From Pseudoalteromonas citrea (GTDB lineage: Bacteria; Pseudomonadota; Gammaproteobacteria; Enterobacterales; Alteromonadaceae): a stretch of DNA of 64,000 nt. This document shows positions 18,097-26,722 of the stretch, piece after piece (position 1 is the first letter of the stretch; each line of letters opens with the position of its first letter). The stretch spans positions 992,001-1,056,000 of the forward strand of contig NZ_AHBZ03000027.1 of assembly GCF_000238375.3 (NCBI RefSeq), given 5' to 3'. Below the pieces are notes generated by a model. That model was not told the origin of the DNA, ran no database searches, and saw only the letters and a list, made by a program, of their open reading frames with translations. The position numbers and the translations under genes are program-made.

Positions 18097-18815
18097 GTAC
18101 TACTGTGTTAATTACCGGAGGTACACGAGGGGTCGGAAAAGCGCTGGTGGACCTGTATTTACGTCATGGGTTTGAGGTGATCGCGACTGGGGCTTCCTCG
18201 ACAAGTGTGGAACAAGCGAAAGTGAATTGTCCTGATGTGCAGTGGTACTGCTGTGATTTAACTCAGCGACAGGAGGTAAGTAACTTAGTCCAGCAGATTG
18301 GTACTCTGCCATTGAAGCTGGTTATTCATAATGCTGGTGTTCAGCAGAGCAGAGACTTTTTTCAACCCAAACGTGAACTGTTATCAATCGAGGATGAAAC
18401 GGCAATTAATTTCACCTCGGTTATTACCTTAACCAAAAAACTGTTTAGCAATATCGAGCAGCAGTCAGGAACCTGGGTGTTTGTCACGTCAGGACTTGGC
18501 ATTGCACCTAAACAAAGTTCACCAGTTTATTGTGCCAATAAAGCAGGACTAAGGGCCTTTTGTAAGTCGTTAAATGGTCAAGTCAAGCGCCATGCAAGCC
18601 GTGTAAAAGTATGTGAAGCAATACTCCCTTTGGTTGACACGGATATGACACGAGGTCGCGGTACTGGGAAAATTTCCGCGACGCAGGCTGCTCAAGAGAT
18701 TTATGACGGAGTGAATAAAGCAAAGCCGGAAATACAGGTGGGAAAAGTCCGATTGCTCATGAGAGCACGTGCTCTTTTTCCTAACTTTATTGAAAACATC
18801 ATGCTTAAATTATAA
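18093..18815 (+). CDS. Short-chain dehydrogenase/reductase
   Basis: 240-residue classical SDR: cofactor motif TGGTRGVG (residues ~8-15), HNAG near residue 83, the catalytic Ser in FVTSGLG and Tyr146-x3-Lys150 (YCANK). It should reduce or oxidise a small alcohol or ketone with NAD(P)H; the substrate is unknown. Downstream, a VTT-type membrane gene starts 13 bases after the stop. Confidence 0.9.
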   Translation: MSTTVLITGGTRGVGKALVDLYLRHGFEVIATGASSTSVEQAKVNCPDVQWYCCDLTQRQEVSNLVQQIGTLPLKLVIHNAGVQQSRDFFQPKRELLSIEDETAINFTSVITLTKKLFSNIEQQSGTWVFVTSGLGIAPKQSSPVYCANKAGLRAFCKSLNGQVKRHASRVKVCEAILPLVDTDMTRGRGTGKISATQAAQEIYDGVNKAKPEIQVGKVRLLMRARALFPNFIENIMLKL

Positions 18816-18828
18816 AAGGACACTTGTG

Positions 18829-19422
18829 ATGGCTAGAATAACAGTATCAAAACGCGTACTTAATTGGATCGCTCGCCACGGAAAACGGCCGGTGGCTATA
18901 CCTGCATTATCTTTATTGTCAGTAGGGGATTTTTTTATACCCGCTTTACCAACACAAACATCGGTGATGTTATTGGCGTGGTTACAGCCCAAAAAGGCAT
19001 GGTTGATAGCGGTCTCATTTGCATTGGCTGCAGCTATAGGAAGCAGTTTTTTAGCCATTTTGGCTCTGATGTTAGATGATTATTTTAGTAGTTTAATACC
19101 AACTGCAGGTAAGAATGGTTATGAGCATTGGCAATGGCTTAAAGGCACTGTGCAAGAGTATGGACTAATTGCTTTACCTGTATTGTGTTTATTACCGACA
19201 CCACCACGTACGTTGGTAGTATTGAGTATCTTATCCGGACTGTCGGTTAGTGCAGTGATTGCCATGGTCTTTATGGGGAAATTGGTGTGGTTTTTTGCGG
19301 TTGTTACGTTTGTTTGTATGGCACCGACATGGCTGAGTAAGGTCCCATGGATAGGTCAATATGTATCAAAACAGCGCCATCGAGCGTCAAGCGCAGTTAC
19401 TACACGAAATATAAACACGTAA
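18829..19422 (+). CDS. VTT/DedA-like membrane protein
   Basis: About 197 residues with four to five hydrophobic helices (about 22-45, 55-80, 108-130, 138-165). The segments SVGDFFIPALPTQTSVMLLAWLQP and LLPTPPRTLVVLSILSGLS are reminiscent of the proline-containing re-entrant loops of the DedA/VTT (SNARE-associated) family, which includes lipid scramblases and flippases. The start at 18829 is selected by AAAGGA nine bases upstream; the longer frame from 18769 lies inside the SDR gene. Lipid handling together with the SDR and the unknown first gene is a reasonable guess. Confidence 0.65.
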   Translation: MARITVSKRVLNWIARHGKRPVAIPALSLLSVGDFFIPALPTQTSVMLLAWLQPKKAWLIAVSFALAAAIGSSFLAILALMLDDYFSSLIPTAGKNGYEHWQWLKGTVQEYGLIALPVLCLLPTPPRTLVVLSILSGLSVSAVIAMVFMGKLVWFFAVVTFVCMAPTWLSKVPWIGQYVSKQRHRASSAVTTRNINT

Positions 19423-19431
19423 ATTAGCATA

Positions 19432-20532
19432 ATGACTATTTGTGTCAGGGAGAAAGTAGCTGTGCCAAATATAAAAGCGTCGACTATAAAAACGCAATCA
19501 CTACCAGAGTCGCCCGCATTTGCGAGTCGTATGATGTTGAATATTTTGCGCTCAGGGCTTTCCAAGCTGAACTTAGCTATGGCAGCTGATGAAAATAAGG
19601 CAGTGTCTGCACACATTCCGCTTACTACCAAACAAAACTGGCTGAATGATGTTGCAGAGCTTTACGGTATAACGACACTAATGCGATTAGGCATAGGGGT
19701 CACGGAATTTACTGGATCACCAATAGGGCAAGCTCTGTTAATCAATAGCTCAGTGCACACTTTGATAAAGAAGTGGCAACGTTTAGAGCGCTATATTCAT
19801 AGTCAACATTATATTACTGCAGAGTTTACATCGCACTATGTGAAAGTAAGTCACCGCTCAAATACAGAACACCCGCCTACATTAGCTGAAGACTTCGCTG
19901 TGCTAGGTGTTTTATGTGCATTGTTGCAGCAGGTTTCAGGTCACCCCATTTTATTATGTACGTCTGAAAGTGTGAGTTCGTGTGTACTTGAATTACCTGC
20001 AAATACGATTCGTGAGCAGTTTTTGGCTGAGTCGCATCCAGAGCTGAGTGATCAACGGAATTGGTATATACATTTTAAAACCGACGCGTTCGTTGCATCA
20101 AATATGGCAAAAAGTGATCAGCACTCGGCCGCTGGCTACTCGAGCGTCATGTCGCCAGCACATATGACGGCATCGAATTCGGTGGTACTGGCAAACTTAA
20201 CGCAGGTAATAATGTCGTTGGGGCTTTTGGATATAGACTTACCTAAGGTTGCGAATGCCTTGGCATTGTCTGTAAGAACTTTGCAGCGCCGACTTAGCCA
20301 GTTGAATATGAAATTTTCCTCTATTGTGCAGGAAGTGAGGGTAGAACACGCTGGTGAATTATTATTGCAAGGGCAACTGGGGATCTCTGAAATAGGCTTT
20401 ATATGTGGCTTTTCTGATCAGGCGCACTTTTCTCGGGTGTTTAAAGTGTGGACTGGGTTATCGCCAAAGCAGTACAGTGAATTTAAAAAAGCAGGCACTG
20501 GTGAAGAAAAGTTTTGCGACATAGCCGGTTAA
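19432..20532 (+). CDS. AraC-family transcriptional regulator
   Basis: 366 residues. The C-terminal ~100 residues contain the double helix-turn-helix of AraC/XylS regulators: VANALALSVRTLQRRL for the first helix pair and EIGFICGFSDQAHFSRVF with WTGLSPKQY for the second, the latter being the family signature. The N-terminal region (about 60-230) fits the arabinose-binding-like PF12625 type found with OruR/ArgR-like regulators. As the last gene of the operon, nine bases after the membrane gene, it probably controls this operon. Confidence 0.9.
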   Translation: MTICVREKVAVPNIKASTIKTQSLPESPAFASRMMLNILRSGLSKLNLAMAADENKAVSAHIPLTTKQNWLNDVAELYGITTLMRLGIGVTEFTGSPIGQALLINSSVHTLIKKWQRLERYIHSQHYITAEFTSHYVKVSHRSNTEHPPTLAEDFAVLGVLCALLQQVSGHPILLCTSESVSSCVLELPANTIREQFLAESHPELSDQRNWYIHFKTDAFVASNMAKSDQHSAAGYSSVMSPAHMTASNSVVLANLTQVIMSLGLLDIDLPKVANALALSVRTLQRRLSQLNMKFSSIVQEVRVEHAGELLLQGQLGISEIGFICGFSDQAHFSRVFKVWTGLSPKQYSEFKKAGTGEEKFCDIAG

Positions 20533-20613
20533 TATCTATTTCCATTAGAGAACGCATGAGAAGTACAGGGCATGCGACTCCGTGGAACCGCATGTGATTA
20601 TGAAGTGTGACAA

Positions 20614-21300
20614 TTACCATAAAATTGAGTCAATGATATGGCTGTTTAGCTTATAATTATTAACGTCACCCTTATATTCAAGATAAGCCATTTTGCCTTC
20701 TAGCCCTTGTGGCGCTGGTGTGATGCCTTTGTAATAGATCATTTTAGTGGCTGCTTTATTTAGATGTATCTCTACTGTATCCATAAAAAACCACATCCCA
20801 AATGATCCGGGACCAACTTCAAAGACAAGCGAGTCAGGGGTATCGCTTTTTAAAGCCACATTAAAAGGGGCGAGTTTTTTTGCTTTAAGAATAGGACCGT
20901 AGCAGGTGAGGGTTTTACCCGATTTCAAGGTGTTTAAATGGACACGGATAAATTCAGCAAACATTTCAGGTAAACACAGTTTTTCCTTTGACTTACGGCT
21001 TTCACGCCATGCGATTTTGCCGTTACTGGAATGAGCGACGACCTCTTCATGATCAATTATAAGTTTACCAATTTGTGCAGGGTGACCTTGTGACACAGTG
21101 ACAGTGACTTGGTTTGTTTGTACATCAATGTCAGCGCTATACAGGGTTGTACTCTTTTGCTTTTGACTACTGTGTACAGAATATATTTTACCTGTGTCAG
21201 TTAGCTTGTGACTCATGTGTATATCTGCTTGATTCACATCGGCAGCATTTACGGTAAAGTGTGCGCTAAAAAATAGGCTGGAGCATAATAATTTGTTCAT
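20614..21300 (-). CDS. Exported hypothetical protein
   Basis: About 228 residues from ATG 21300, which gives a normal signal peptide (MNKLLCSSLFFSAHFTVNA/A); a longer frame from 21378 would add 26 hydrophobic residues and is less likely. The mature protein is beta-rich, with patterns such as STTLYSADIDVQTNQVTV and FEVGPGSFGMWFFMDTVEIHL. A periplasmic lipid or polymer-binding role is conceivable but not supported. It faces the AraC operon tail to tail. Confidence 0.6.
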   Translation of the reverse strand: MNKLLCSSLFFSAHFTVNAADVNQADIHMSHKLTDTGKIYSVHSSQKQKSTTLYSADIDVQTNQVTVTVSQGHPAQIGKLIIDHEEVVAHSSNGKIAWRESRKSKEKLCLPEMFAEFIRVHLNTLKSGKTLTCYGPILKAKKLAPFNVALKSDTPDSLVFEVGPGSFGMWFFMDTVEIHLNKAATKMIYYKGITPAPQGLEGKMAYLEYKGDVNNYKLNSHIIDSILW

Positions 21301-21499
21301 TGTTTGACTTATTTGTGTGACTAGTTGGATCACTATGATGGCAAGGTGGTCGAGTGAAAGATTGAAAATATATGCCATAACATCAAGATAAAAACTAAAT
21401 TGGCCACATTATGGTGCTTTGAAGGCAAGCGATGTTACTTTTTAGTACTAAATCTATTACCCTTATTGGTAACTTTTTCTATTAAGATTAATTAGCTCT

Positions 21500-22240
21500 A
21501 TGATTATTAGTAATCAAACTCACGATATCACAACACCCACAGGCATTATGCGCACTTACCATTATTCTCCTGTCGAGGGTGGCAATTACCCATGTATCAT
21601 TTTCTATTCAGAGATTTTTCAACAAACAGCCCCAATAGCACGCTCAGCAGCGATTTTGGCAAGTCATGGTTTTCATGTACTTGTGCCCGAAGTGTTTCAT
21701 GAGTTGAATCCAATTGGGACGGTACTTGCCTATGACGATGCAGGTAAAGACAAAGGCAATGAAGACAAATGGAGCAAGCAGTTAGAGCATCACGACAGTG
21801 ATACGCAAGCGTTGATTGAGTTTGCACAGCAGCTTAACGGGTGTAATGGTAATGTCGGCGCGATGGGGGTGTGCATTGGTGGACATTTAGCTTATAGAGC
21901 AGCCTTAAACCCTACGATTAAAGCTGCGTTTTGTTTGTATGCAACCGATATTCATAGTGACTCGTTACCTGCGCAAATTGGTAATGGATCATTTGAAAGA
22001 ATGAAAGACATACAAGGAGAAATCCATTTTGTATGGGGTAAGCAAGATCCACATGTACCTATGGAAGGGCGTTTGCGTATTTACACAGCTTGCCAACGAA
22101 CAGGTATTAACTTCCATTGGCAGGAGGTAAATGCACAACATGCATTTATGCGTGATGAAGGTGACAGGTATGACGCAGCATTAGCGATTTCAATGTATCA
22201 GCAAGCAGTGACGTTATTTGGTAGGACACTCGCTTCATAA
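21500..22240 (+). CDS. Dienelactone hydrolase family protein
   Basis: 246 residues, the usual length of the family. The catalytic triad of dienelactone hydrolase is visible: Cys125 in GVCIGGH (nucleophile elbow with Cys in place of Ser), Asp183 in WGKQDPHVP and His214 in QHAFMRDEGDRYD. It would hydrolyse a lactone or ester in the cytoplasm; no other aromatic degradation genes lie near, so the true substrate is open. It is a single-gene unit ended by a terminator. Confidence 0.92.
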   Translation: MIISNQTHDITTPTGIMRTYHYSPVEGGNYPCIIFYSEIFQQTAPIARSAAILASHGFHVLVPEVFHELNPIGTVLAYDDAGKDKGNEDKWSKQLEHHDSDTQALIEFAQQLNGCNGNVGAMGVCIGGHLAYRAALNPTIKAAFCLYATDIHSDSLPAQIGNGSFERMKDIQGEIHFVWGKQDPHVPMEGRLRIYTACQRTGINFHWQEVNAQHAFMRDEGDRYDAALAISMYQQAVTLFGRTLAS

Positions 22241-22268
22241 CATAGCTATGAAGGTAAATGACTTATGT

Positions 22269-22300
22269 AATGTGGGCCATTCTAGAGGCTCACATTTTTT
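22269..22300 (+). terminator. Intrinsic terminator after dienelactone hydrolase gene
   Basis: A 10-base-pair stem (22269-22278 with 22287-22296, one G-T pair) and a run of six T. Confidence 0.8.
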
Positions 22301-22339
22301 GATTACATATATAATGCGTTAGTGCAAAAGGAATTAAAT

Positions 22340-22837
22340 GTGGGCAATATACGAGTGGCAACCCCAGAAGACTGTATCAATTTAGCTGCTTTGAGTGTGC
22401 TTGTATGGTTTGATACTTATGCACTTGAGGGCGTTCGTTCTGAGTATTCGAAGTATGCATTATCAACATTTACTGAAGCATATTTTTTAGACTTGTTAGC
22501 ACGGTCTAACTATCAATGCCTTGTGTGCGAAAAGGATTCGACTCTACAAGGTTTTGTGTTGGTTAACTTAGAATCTCACTATGAAAATGAGGCTAATGGC
22601 TACGAAGTTGAGAAGTTATATATCCACAGGCTGCATAAGGGCCAAGGCATAGGTAAAGCGCTGCTAAATGATGTTGCACACCGATTTGGTGATGTGTTTT
22701 GGTTATATACTTGGGAAGAAAGTGACGCTAATTCATTTTATACACATATAGGGCTTACGTTAGCCGGGAGATATCAGTTTACTTTTTCACAGAGTGAAAT
22801 AGTGAATAATGTGTATGTTTCTTATGCTAACAATTAA
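22340..22837 (+). CDS. GNAT-family N-acetyltransferase
   Basis: About 165 residues. The acetyl-CoA site appears as VEKLYIHRLHKGQGIGKALLNDV, the R/Q-x-x-G-x-G/A signature of GNAT enzymes, followed by WLYTWEESDANSFYTHIGLTLAGRYQF. The start is taken as GTG 22340 because AAAGGA lies seven bases upstream; GTG 22322 would put the SD inside the gene. The acceptor substrate is unknown. A 4 x 19-bp tandem repeat follows the gene. Confidence 0.85.
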   Translation: MGNIRVATPEDCINLAALSVLVWFDTYALEGVRSEYSKYALSTFTEAYFLDLLARSNYQCLVCEKDSTLQGFVLVNLESHYENEANGYEVEKLYIHRLHKGQGIGKALLNDVAHRFGDVFWLYTWEESDANSFYTHIGLTLAGRYQFTFSQSEIVNNVYVSYANN

Positions 22838-22912
22838 TGTTTTATGACCGTATGCTTAGCCATACCAACTGCAAATTAAATTTATGCATTGCGACTTTCG
22901 TCGATAGTCTAA

Positions 22913-22988
22913 ATACTTAGTACATGACGTGATACTTAGTACATGACGTGATACTTAGTACATGACGTGATACTTAGTACATGACGTG
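22913..22988. repeat. Four perfect tandem copies of a 19-bp unit
   Basis: Copies at 22913-22931, 22932-22950, 22951-22969 and 22970-22988, all identical (unit ATACTTAGTACATGACGTG). There is no spacer between copies. Each unit contains the near-palindrome TACT-T-AGTA. The array lies 50 bases upstream of the next acetyltransferase gene, so it may be a set of regulator sites or simply a slippage-derived minisatellite. Confidence 0.98.
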
Positions 22989-23037
22989 ATCAGGATTCTA
23001 CAGCCCTTTTAATATTACAGAGATAAGGATTATATTT

Positions 23038-23568
23038 ATGAATATAAAGATAAGACCTTTTAGGTGCGATGATAGTGAAGGGTTTTATACCTCAGTATTC
23101 GAGTCTGTCGAACACCTTGGAGCTTGGCTCCCCTGGTGCCATGAAAATTATAGTTTAGATGAAGCCCAAATGTGGGTTCAATACAGTATTCAGCAATGGG
23201 AAAGTGGGGCTGAATATAATTTTGTAATTGAAGACCTTGATTCGCGAAAAATACTCGGTTCTGTGGCTATTAATCAAATGGTGCCAATGCATCGCTGTGG
23301 TAATTTGGGCTATTGGGTTACTAAATCAGCATTGGGGCAAGGAGTATGTGTTGCTGCAATTAAACAACTATTACACTACGCATTTACTGACCTAGGACTG
23401 CAAAGAATCGAAATACATGTACTTGAAGAGAATTACGCGAGCAATCGAGTAGCTGAAAAGTTAAACGCGACGTTTGAAGGAGTACAAAAAAATAAGCTGT
23501 TTTTCAAAGGTAAGCCTTATGCAGCCAAGTGTTATTCATTAATTCCCGCTGATATCGATATTGAGTGA
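23038..23568 (+). CDS. RimJ/RimL-type GNAT N-acetyltransferase
   Basis: 176 residues, the usual length for RimL-type enzymes. Typical features are IRPFRCDDSEGFYTSV at the N terminus, GSVAINQMVPMHRCGNLGYWV, the acetyl-CoA loop ALGQGVCVAAIKQLLHYAF, and RIEIHVLEENYASNRVAEKLN near the C terminus. It may acetylate a protein N terminus or a small amine. An AAGGA SD precedes the ATG. Confidence 0.9.
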   Translation: MNIKIRPFRCDDSEGFYTSVFESVEHLGAWLPWCHENYSLDEAQMWVQYSIQQWESGAEYNFVIEDLDSRKILGSVAINQMVPMHRCGNLGYWVTKSALGQGVCVAAIKQLLHYAFTDLGLQRIEIHVLEENYASNRVAEKLNATFEGVQKNKLFFKGKPYAAKCYSLIPADIDIE

Positions 23569-23575
23569 TTAAAGT

Positions 23576-23604
23576 AAAAAGCGACAGATGAATGTCGCTT
23601 TTTT
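23576..23604. terminator. Bidirectional terminator between acetyltransferase and RND pump genes
   Basis: Stem 23579-23586 with 23593-23600 (8 bp, loop of six), five A on the left and six T on the right; serves both convergent genes. Confidence 0.87.
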
Positions 23605-23623
23605 ATGACAGGTCACGGGTCAA

Positions 23624-26600
23624 TTATAGCGCGGTAGATACAGGGCTGGCGGCCAGCGCTTGTTCTGTTTCTGATTCCCCTCGGTGATCCTTTGCGATCA
23701 GTTCGTATAATAATGGTAAAATGATTAAGGTAAAGAATGTGCCTATTATCATTCCAGCGACTAATATAATACCAATACTGTTGCGGGCTTCTGCACCTGC
23801 TCCAGAGACTAGAACGAGTGGAAAGTGCCCTAATACAGTTGCACCCGTCGTCATCAGTATTGGACGTAATCGTGTACTCGCAGCACCTTTTACAGCCTCT
23901 AATTTTGACTTACCTTCAAGCTGCAAATGATTTGCAAATTCGACGATTAAAATACCGTTTTTGGCAATTAAGCCGATGAGTGTGATCAGTCCAATCTGGC
24001 TATAAATATTGATGGTGGTTAATGCTAAAAAGGGCAGCATTAACGCACCTGATAGTGCCAGCGGTGCACAGCCTAGTACCACGACTAATGGGTCTCTAAA
24101 GCTGTTAAATTGAATTGTTAACACAAAATAGACAATGATCATAGAGACAAATAGCACACCCACCATGGTGTTACCCTCTTTGCGCAATTGACGTGATTCG
24201 CCCGCATAATCTATCGAGTAACCCGTTGGTAGTATGTCTGCGGCGATGTTTTCAACCGTCGCTAACCCTTGTTCTTTGGTAATGTGTGGTAATACACCCG
24301 CAAATATCCTAAATGATGCCTGTTGATTGAATGAACCCAGCACTCGAGGGCTGGTTGAGGTGTGCAAACTGGCAAAAGATGACACCGGAATAAGCGCTCC
24401 GTCACCGGTACGAATTTTCATATCTAGAATGTTTTCTGGGTTGTAGCGTTCACTATCGCCTACAATGGGAATAACACGAAATGCTTTACCATCTTTATTG
24501 AAGTAATTAACAAAGTTATTCGACATTAAGACGCTGAGCTGTTCATTTACTGACGCTAGGTTCAGACCTAAATCAGCGACTAGTTCTTTGTCTACTTTGA
24601 GCTCTGCTTGCGGTAAATCAATTTTTAAATCAGTGTTCACAAATAAGAAGTTACCACTGGCATTTGCCCTGGCTAATATTTCATCAGCATACTTTTTCAA
24701 GGTGATAGGGTCATCATTTGCGCGAACAACCATTTCTACATCAAATTGGCCTGCTGTTGGCAGTGATGCCGGTAAAATCGGAAACAAGCTCAACCCAGTA
24801 ACACTGCCCAGCCGACCATATAAATCATAGAGTAAATCATGAACAGAGTGCTCACGTTCTTCAAATGGTGCGAGCTCTACACCACCAAACCCTGCGGCAG
24901 CAGTGACGATTTGCCAAGTAAATTTGCCCCCTTCAGTGGCATTCATGACTTCAGCGGTGTCATTCATTTTAGTTGAAGTATAGGCCTGAGAAGACTCTGG
25001 CGGTGCTTCAACCACAACTTGAATAGAGCTTTGATCTTCAATTGGTGCTAACTCTTGTTGTGACAGCATATAAAATGGCACGCTAAGCAGTGACAATACA
25101 ACGGCAATAAATATCAGCTGAGGGCGCATAGTGAACAGTGTGTCTAACAGCTTGAAATAACGCTGTTGTAGGCGGTCAAAATAGCCATTTACGGCTTGTG
25201 TTAACTTTCCTTCACGGCCACCTTCAGGGCTCACATATGCACTCATGATTGGCGAGAGTGTCACGGCAACGATACCTGATATTAGAACCGCAATAGCCAA
25301 TGTAAATGCAAACTCCCTAAACAGAAACCCAGTGAGTCCTGTTAAAAAACCGATTGGTGCATATACCGCCGCCAAAGTCAGCGTCATGGCAATCACCGGG
25401 ACCAGCAATTGACGAGAGCTAATGAGTGCAGCTTGCAAGCGTGGTTTGCCATCACGCATGTGACGTGCAACGTTTTCGACGACGACGATGGCATCGTCCA
25501 CCACTAATCCGACTGATAATACAATCGCGAGAATAGTTAATAAGTTGAGTGAAAAACCCATTAAAGAGATCACTGCAACGGCACCAAGAATAGAAATAGG
25601 AATGGTGATTAACGGCACCAATGCGGTTCTAAAAGATCCCATCATAGCGACAACTACGATACCTACCAGCAGCACAGTTTCAGCTAACGTAGTGAATATT
25701 TCTTTAATTGAATCGCGCATGTACAAGGTTCCATCATAGCCGATAGTGATTTGCATGCCGTGTGGAAGTTCTTGATTTAATTTGTCTAGTTTAGTGTAAA
25801 GTGCATCACCAATGTCAATCTCATTGGCGCCCGGCAATGGCCAGATGGCAAGGAATACGGTATCGGTAGCATCCAGCCGAGCCGTCACCATCCCCTCAGC
25901 TTCTCCTATTTCAATGTCAGCCACAGTGCCCAAACGTAATTGACTGCCGTTACTTTCTTTGATGACTAAATCTTCAAAATCAGACACTGTTTTTAATGTG
26001 GTATTCGCTAATAAATCGATACGTTGACGGTTATTTTCACTATAGCCTAATGTGGCTATAGTATTATTGCTTTGTAAGGCTGAAAAAATATCATTGGCAC
26101 TTAAATCGTATATAGCTAACTTGTCACTGTCGAGCCAAATTCGCATGGCAGGGTTACGCCCGCCTTCCAATGTGACTTTTTGTACCCCGTTGATATCAGT
26201 CAGGCCCGGTACTACGTTGCGTACCAAATAATCACTGACTTCCCCTCTAGGAAGTGTCTGTGACTCCACGTTCAAATAGAATACGGCGTAAGGGCTATCA
26301 GCACGAATAATCTCTATGGCAGGGTCTTCTGCTCCTGTGGGGAGTTCAAACTTGATTTGACCGAGTCGTGTACTCATTTCAGCCAAAGCATCTGTGGTAT
26401 TGTGATTAAGCTGTAACCATGCTGTCACTTTACTCAGCCCTGATGTAGTGACTGAATCAACATAATCTACCCCAGGTACTGATGACACAACCCGTTCGAT
26501 TGGCTCCGTGACATAGCCTTTCACGACATCGGCTGCTGCGCCGGTATAAACGGTATTAATGACTAAAGAGGCGCTTTCAATTTTTGGGTATTGTTGTATC

Positions 26601-26722
26601 GAAATTTTATTTGCAGCATTGAGGCCCGCGAGTATTATCAGTAGTGATAACACGATGGAAAGGACTGGTCGCTGAACAAATATATCCATTATTGATGATT
26701 TGTTTTCATGCAATGCACTCAT
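23624..26722 (-). CDS. RND-family efflux permease (HAE1-like)
   Basis: 1032-residue inner-membrane pump with the twelve-helix, two-periplasmic-loop architecture of AcrB-type exporters. The proton-relay pair in helix 4 is Asp409-Asp410 (GLVVDDAIVVVEN). Starting MSALHENKSSIMDIFVQRPV gives a short leader before the usual IFVQRPVLSIVLS; a second ATG lies 11 codons later. The start codon overlaps the stop of the membrane fusion gene (TAATG) with GAGGAG in front. Together with the fusion protein and an outer-membrane channel encoded elsewhere, it would export toxic compounds. It resembles the MdtF/VexF or AcrD-like subgroup only generally; substrate unknown. Confidence 0.94.
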   Translation of the reverse strand: MSALHENKSSIMDIFVQRPVLSIVLSLLIILAGLNAANKISIQQYPKIESASLVINTVYTGAAADVVKGYVTEPIERVVSSVPGVDYVDSVTTSGLSKVTAWLQLNHNTTDALAEMSTRLGQIKFELPTGAEDPAIEIIRADSPYAVFYLNVESQTLPRGEVSDYLVRNVVPGLTDINGVQKVTLEGGRNPAMRIWLDSDKLAIYDLSANDIFSALQSNNTIATLGYSENNRQRIDLLANTTLKTVSDFEDLVIKESNGSQLRLGTVADIEIGEAEGMVTARLDATDTVFLAIWPLPGANEIDIGDALYTKLDKLNQELPHGMQITIGYDGTLYMRDSIKEIFTTLAETVLLVGIVVVAMMGSFRTALVPLITIPISILGAVAVISLMGFSLNLLTILAIVLSVGLVVDDAIVVVENVARHMRDGKPRLQAALISSRQLLVPVIAMTLTLAAVYAPIGFLTGLTGFLFREFAFTLAIAVLISGIVAVTLSPIMSAYVSPEGGREGKLTQAVNGYFDRLQQRYFKLLDTLFTMRPQLIFIAVVLSLLSVPFYMLSQQELAPIEDQSSIQVVVEAPPESSQAYTSTKMNDTAEVMNATEGGKFTWQIVTAAAGFGGVELAPFEEREHSVHDLLYDLYGRLGSVTGLSLFPILPASLPTAGQFDVEMVVRANDDPITLKKYADEILARANASGNFLFVNTDLKIDLPQAELKVDKELVADLGLNLASVNEQLSVLMSNNFVNYFNKDGKAFRVIPIVGDSERYNPENILDMKIRTGDGALIPVSSFASLHTSTSPRVLGSFNQQASFRIFAGVLPHITKEQGLATVENIAADILPTGYSIDYAGESRQLRKEGNTMVGVLFVSMIIVYFVLTIQFNSFRDPLVVVLGCAPLALSGALMLPFLALTTINIYSQIGLITLIGLIAKNGILIVEFANHLQLEGKSKLEAVKGAASTRLRPILMTTGATVLGHFPLVLVSGAGAEARNSIGIILVAGMIIGTFFTLIILPLLYELIAKDHRGESETEQALAASPVSTAL

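Noticed and set aside
18769-18828. Longer N terminus for the VTT-like membrane protein
   Set aside because: The segment lies inside the SDR gene in another frame; the SD before 18829 fixes the start.
20571-20594. Short inverted repeat between AraC gene and exported protein gene
   Set aside because: 6-bp arms with a 12-base loop and no T-run; too weak to call a terminator.
22913-22988. CRISPR-like array
   Set aside because: The units follow each other without spacers and there are no cas genes.
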